Shown: piece after piece, positions 16,087 to 17,452 of the stretch
How positions within the stretch are numbered: the first letter of the stretch is position 1
How the letters are laid out: the number at the start of each line of letters is the position of its first letter
Source: Curvibacter sp.
GTDB taxonomy: Bacteria > Pseudomonadota > Gammaproteobacteria > Burkholderiales > Burkholderiaceae_C
Assembly: GCA_003500955.1 (NCBI GenBank)
Contig: DNQP01000221.1
Coordinates: 19,166-36,617, forward strand
Reading direction: 5' to 3'
Length of the DNA stretch: 17,452 nucleotides
Program-made: the position numbers and the translations under genes
The notes under the pieces: model-generated
Databases searched by the model: none
What the model saw: only the letters and a program-made list of their open reading frames with translations
What the model was told of the DNA's origin: nothing

Positions 16087-16797
16087 TCAGAGCACGCGCA
16101 GCTGGCGCAGGCCGTTGAGGTCGAGCACGCGCAGGCCGCCGTATTCGACCTTGATGAGCTTGAGCTCCTCCAGCGTGGCCAGGGCTTCGTTGACGCGCTG
16201 GCGTGACAGGCCCACGAGATAGGCCAGCTCCTGCTGGGTGATGCGCAGCATCTCGCCCACGCCGGGGTAGAGCACGGGGTTGAAGAGCGCGGCCAGGCTG
16301 CGCGCGACGCGCAGGTCCGGGCTGTTAAGGCGGTCAATCTCGCGCGCGGCGATGAACTGGCCCAGGCGCTCGTTGAGCTGGTTCATCACGAAGCGGTTGA
16401 AGCCGATGGACTGGTCCAGCAGGCGGTGGAAGCTGTCCACGGGCAGGCCGGCCACCAGGCTTTTGCGCAGTGCCTGGATGTTGTAGCGGTAGGCCTCGCG
16501 CTTGAGCACCGTGCCCTCGCCGAACCAGCCGCCGGGCGGCACACCGGTGAAGGTCAGGGACTGCCCGTCGGGATTCCCGGCGCTCATCTTGAGCAGACCG
16601 TCGACCACGCCGAACCAGTAGGTCACGGGCCGGCCCACGCGGCAGACCAGATCGCCGGGCAACGCTTCGCCGATCTGCAGCTCGCTCACGGCGTAGGCGC
16701 GTTCCTCGGCGGTAAGCCGCGGCAGCCAGGGGATGCCCGCAAGCTCGGATTCGGTCAGGGCGCGGCGGCGTTGGTGCAGGCTGGATTCGGTTGTCAT
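16087..16797 (-). CDS. Crp/Fnr-family transcriptional regulator
   Basis: The product is 236 residues. An N-terminal cyclic-nucleotide-binding-like beta-barrel covers about 25-135, followed by a dimerisation helix and a C-terminal winged helix. The helix-turn-helix spans about 185-206 (RITQQELAYLVGLSRQRVNEAL), resembling the SRETVGR recognition helix of Crp but with Gln where Crp has Glu181. The phosphate-binding cassette is diverged (GWFGEGTVLKREAYRYN instead of GELGL...RSA), so cAMP binding is doubtful. No N-terminal Fnr-type cysteine cluster is visible. The gene is divergent from an acyl-CoA synthetase gene and convergent with the PqqU-like gene. It may control either. The start is ATG at 16797, without a strong SD. 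Confidence 0.88.
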   Translation of the reverse strand: MTTESSLHQRRRALTESELAGIPWLPRLTAEERAYAVSELQIGEALPGDLVCRVGRPVTYWFGVVDGLLKMSAGNPDGQSLTFTGVPPGGWFGEGTVLKREAYRYNIQALRKSLVAGLPVDSFHRLLDQSIGFNRFVMNQLNERLGQFIAAREIDRLNSPDLRVARSLAALFNPVLYPGVGEMLRITQQELAYLVGLSRQRVNEALATLEELKLIKVEYGGLRVLDLNGLRQLRVL

Positions 16798-16856
16798 GGA
16801 CAGGCGTGGACTGGGCGAGGCAGGGCGGGTAAGTCCCAGCTAGGGATTGCCCTGAA

Positions 16857-16874
16857 TTGTCGTCGCAACGACAA
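16857..16874. promoter_or_regulatory. palindromic operator between the regulator and synthetase genes
   Basis: The arms TTGTCGT (16857-16863) and ACGACAA (16868-16874) are perfect inverse complements around CGCA. A TACCAT -10-like box (16895-16900) would start transcription near 16907, placing the palindrome centre at -41.5, the position of a class II Crp-type activator. Confidence 0.5.
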
Positions 16875-16950
16875 CACAACGTCAAACTCCGTCCTACCAT
16901 GAACTGCAAGCGCCATGCGATATGGCAGGCCGAGTCCAGAAGGAAACAGG

Positions 16951-17452
16951 ATGCAGACGACTTTTCCGCGACTGATGATGCAGCACGCAGCCCAGCGCCC
17001 CGCAGCGCCGGCCTTGCGCGAGAAGGAATACGGCATCTGGCAGACCTGGAGCTGGGCGCGTGCAGCCGAGGACGTGAAGCTCATGAGCTGCGGCCTGGCG
17101 GCGCTGGGTTTCGAGCCGGGCCAGAACCTGGCCATCGTGGGGGACAACCGGCCGCATCTCTACATGGCCTTCATCGCGGCGCAGAGCCTGCGCGGCGTGC
17201 CCGTGCCCATGTACCAGGACGCGATCGCCAGCGAGATGGCCTTCGTGCTGCAGGACGCCGAGATCCAGTTCGCCTTTGCCGAGAACCAGGAGCAGGTGGA
17301 CAAGCTGCTGGAGCTGCGCGAGAGCGTCCCGGGCCTGCTCAAGCACATCATCTACGACGACCCGCGCGGCCTGCGCAACTACAGCCACGAGGGGCTGATC
17401 AGCATCGAGCGCCTGTTCGAGTTCGGCCGCCAATACGCGCAACAGCACCCGC
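16951..17452 (+). CDS. AMP-dependent acyl-CoA synthetase (3' end cut by window edge)
   Basis: The frame is open from ATG at 16951 to the right edge (167 residues). An SD-like AGAAGGA (16938-16944) precedes it. The N-terminal part is typical of long-chain acyl-CoA synthetases of the AMP-forming superfamily: FPRLMMQHAAQRP, WQTWSWARAAEDVKLMSCGLAALG, LAIVGDNRPHLYMAFIAAQSLRGVPVPMYQD and an FAFAENQEQVDKLL stretch. These enzymes activate a fatty or other carboxylic acid with ATP and CoA. The P-loop-like AMP motif and the C-terminal domain lie outside the window, so the substrate is open. It shares a control region with the divergent Crp/Fnr-type regulator gene. Confidence 0.85.
   Translation, partial: MQTTFPRLMMQHAAQRPAAPALREKEYGIWQTWSWARAAEDVKLMSCGLAALGFEPGQNLAIVGDNRPHLYMAFIAAQSLRGVPVPMYQDAIASEMAFVLQDAEIQFAFAENQEQVDKLLELRESVPGLLKHIIYDDPRGLRNYSHEGLISIERLFEFGRQYAQQHP

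Overview
The window looks like a high-G+C betaproteobacterial chromosome, most likely Burkholderiales and plausibly Comamonadaceae. The grounds are G/C-rich third codon positions, the protein families present, and an intergenic inverted repeat of a kind common in that family (TTCGACAGGCTCA). Taxonomy is inference. No tRNA, rRNA, CRISPR array, insertion sequence or integrase was seen.

Left part (1-5082). A truncated lipoprotein alpha/beta-hydrolase gene runs off the left edge on the minus strand. Next to it is an AT-richer island holding two minus-strand genes. One encodes a small protein with a GEVK/PD-(D/E)xK-type nuclease signature, and the other a 1049-residue Ski2-like DEAH helicase. This pair fits the Hachiman anti-phage system (HamA DUF1837 nuclease plus HamB helicase). 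The DNA in front of hamA carries five TATCC/GGATA pentamers in nested inverted repeats.

Housekeeping block (5042-8028). rluF (23S rRNA pseudouridine synthase, S4 domain) and htpG (Hsp90) lie on the minus strand. A convincing sigma-32 heat-shock promoter sits just in front of htpG, and a terminator follows it.

PQQ block (8119-16086), the most interesting region. It encodes three periplasmic or lipid-anchored PQQ-type sugar/sorbosone dehydrogenases and three different c-type cytochromes. It also encodes a TonB-dependent receptor that closely resembles E. coli YncD/PqqU, the outer-membrane PQQ importer. Each dehydrogenase gene is followed in the same order by an intrinsic terminator and then a cytochrome c gene whose start codon is only about 15-18 nt beyond the U-run. 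No pqq biosynthesis gene is visible. The locus therefore reads as a 'scavenge PQQ, load it into periplasmic dehydrogenases, pass electrons to cytochrome c' cassette, with the cytochromes expressed through terminator read-through.

Right end (16087-17452). A Crp/Fnr-family regulator gene (minus strand) ends base-to-base with the receptor gene. It is divergent from a truncated acyl-CoA synthetase gene, with a near-perfect 18-bp palindrome between them. A GTGA-N6-TCAC Crp-type site precedes the PqqU-like gene.
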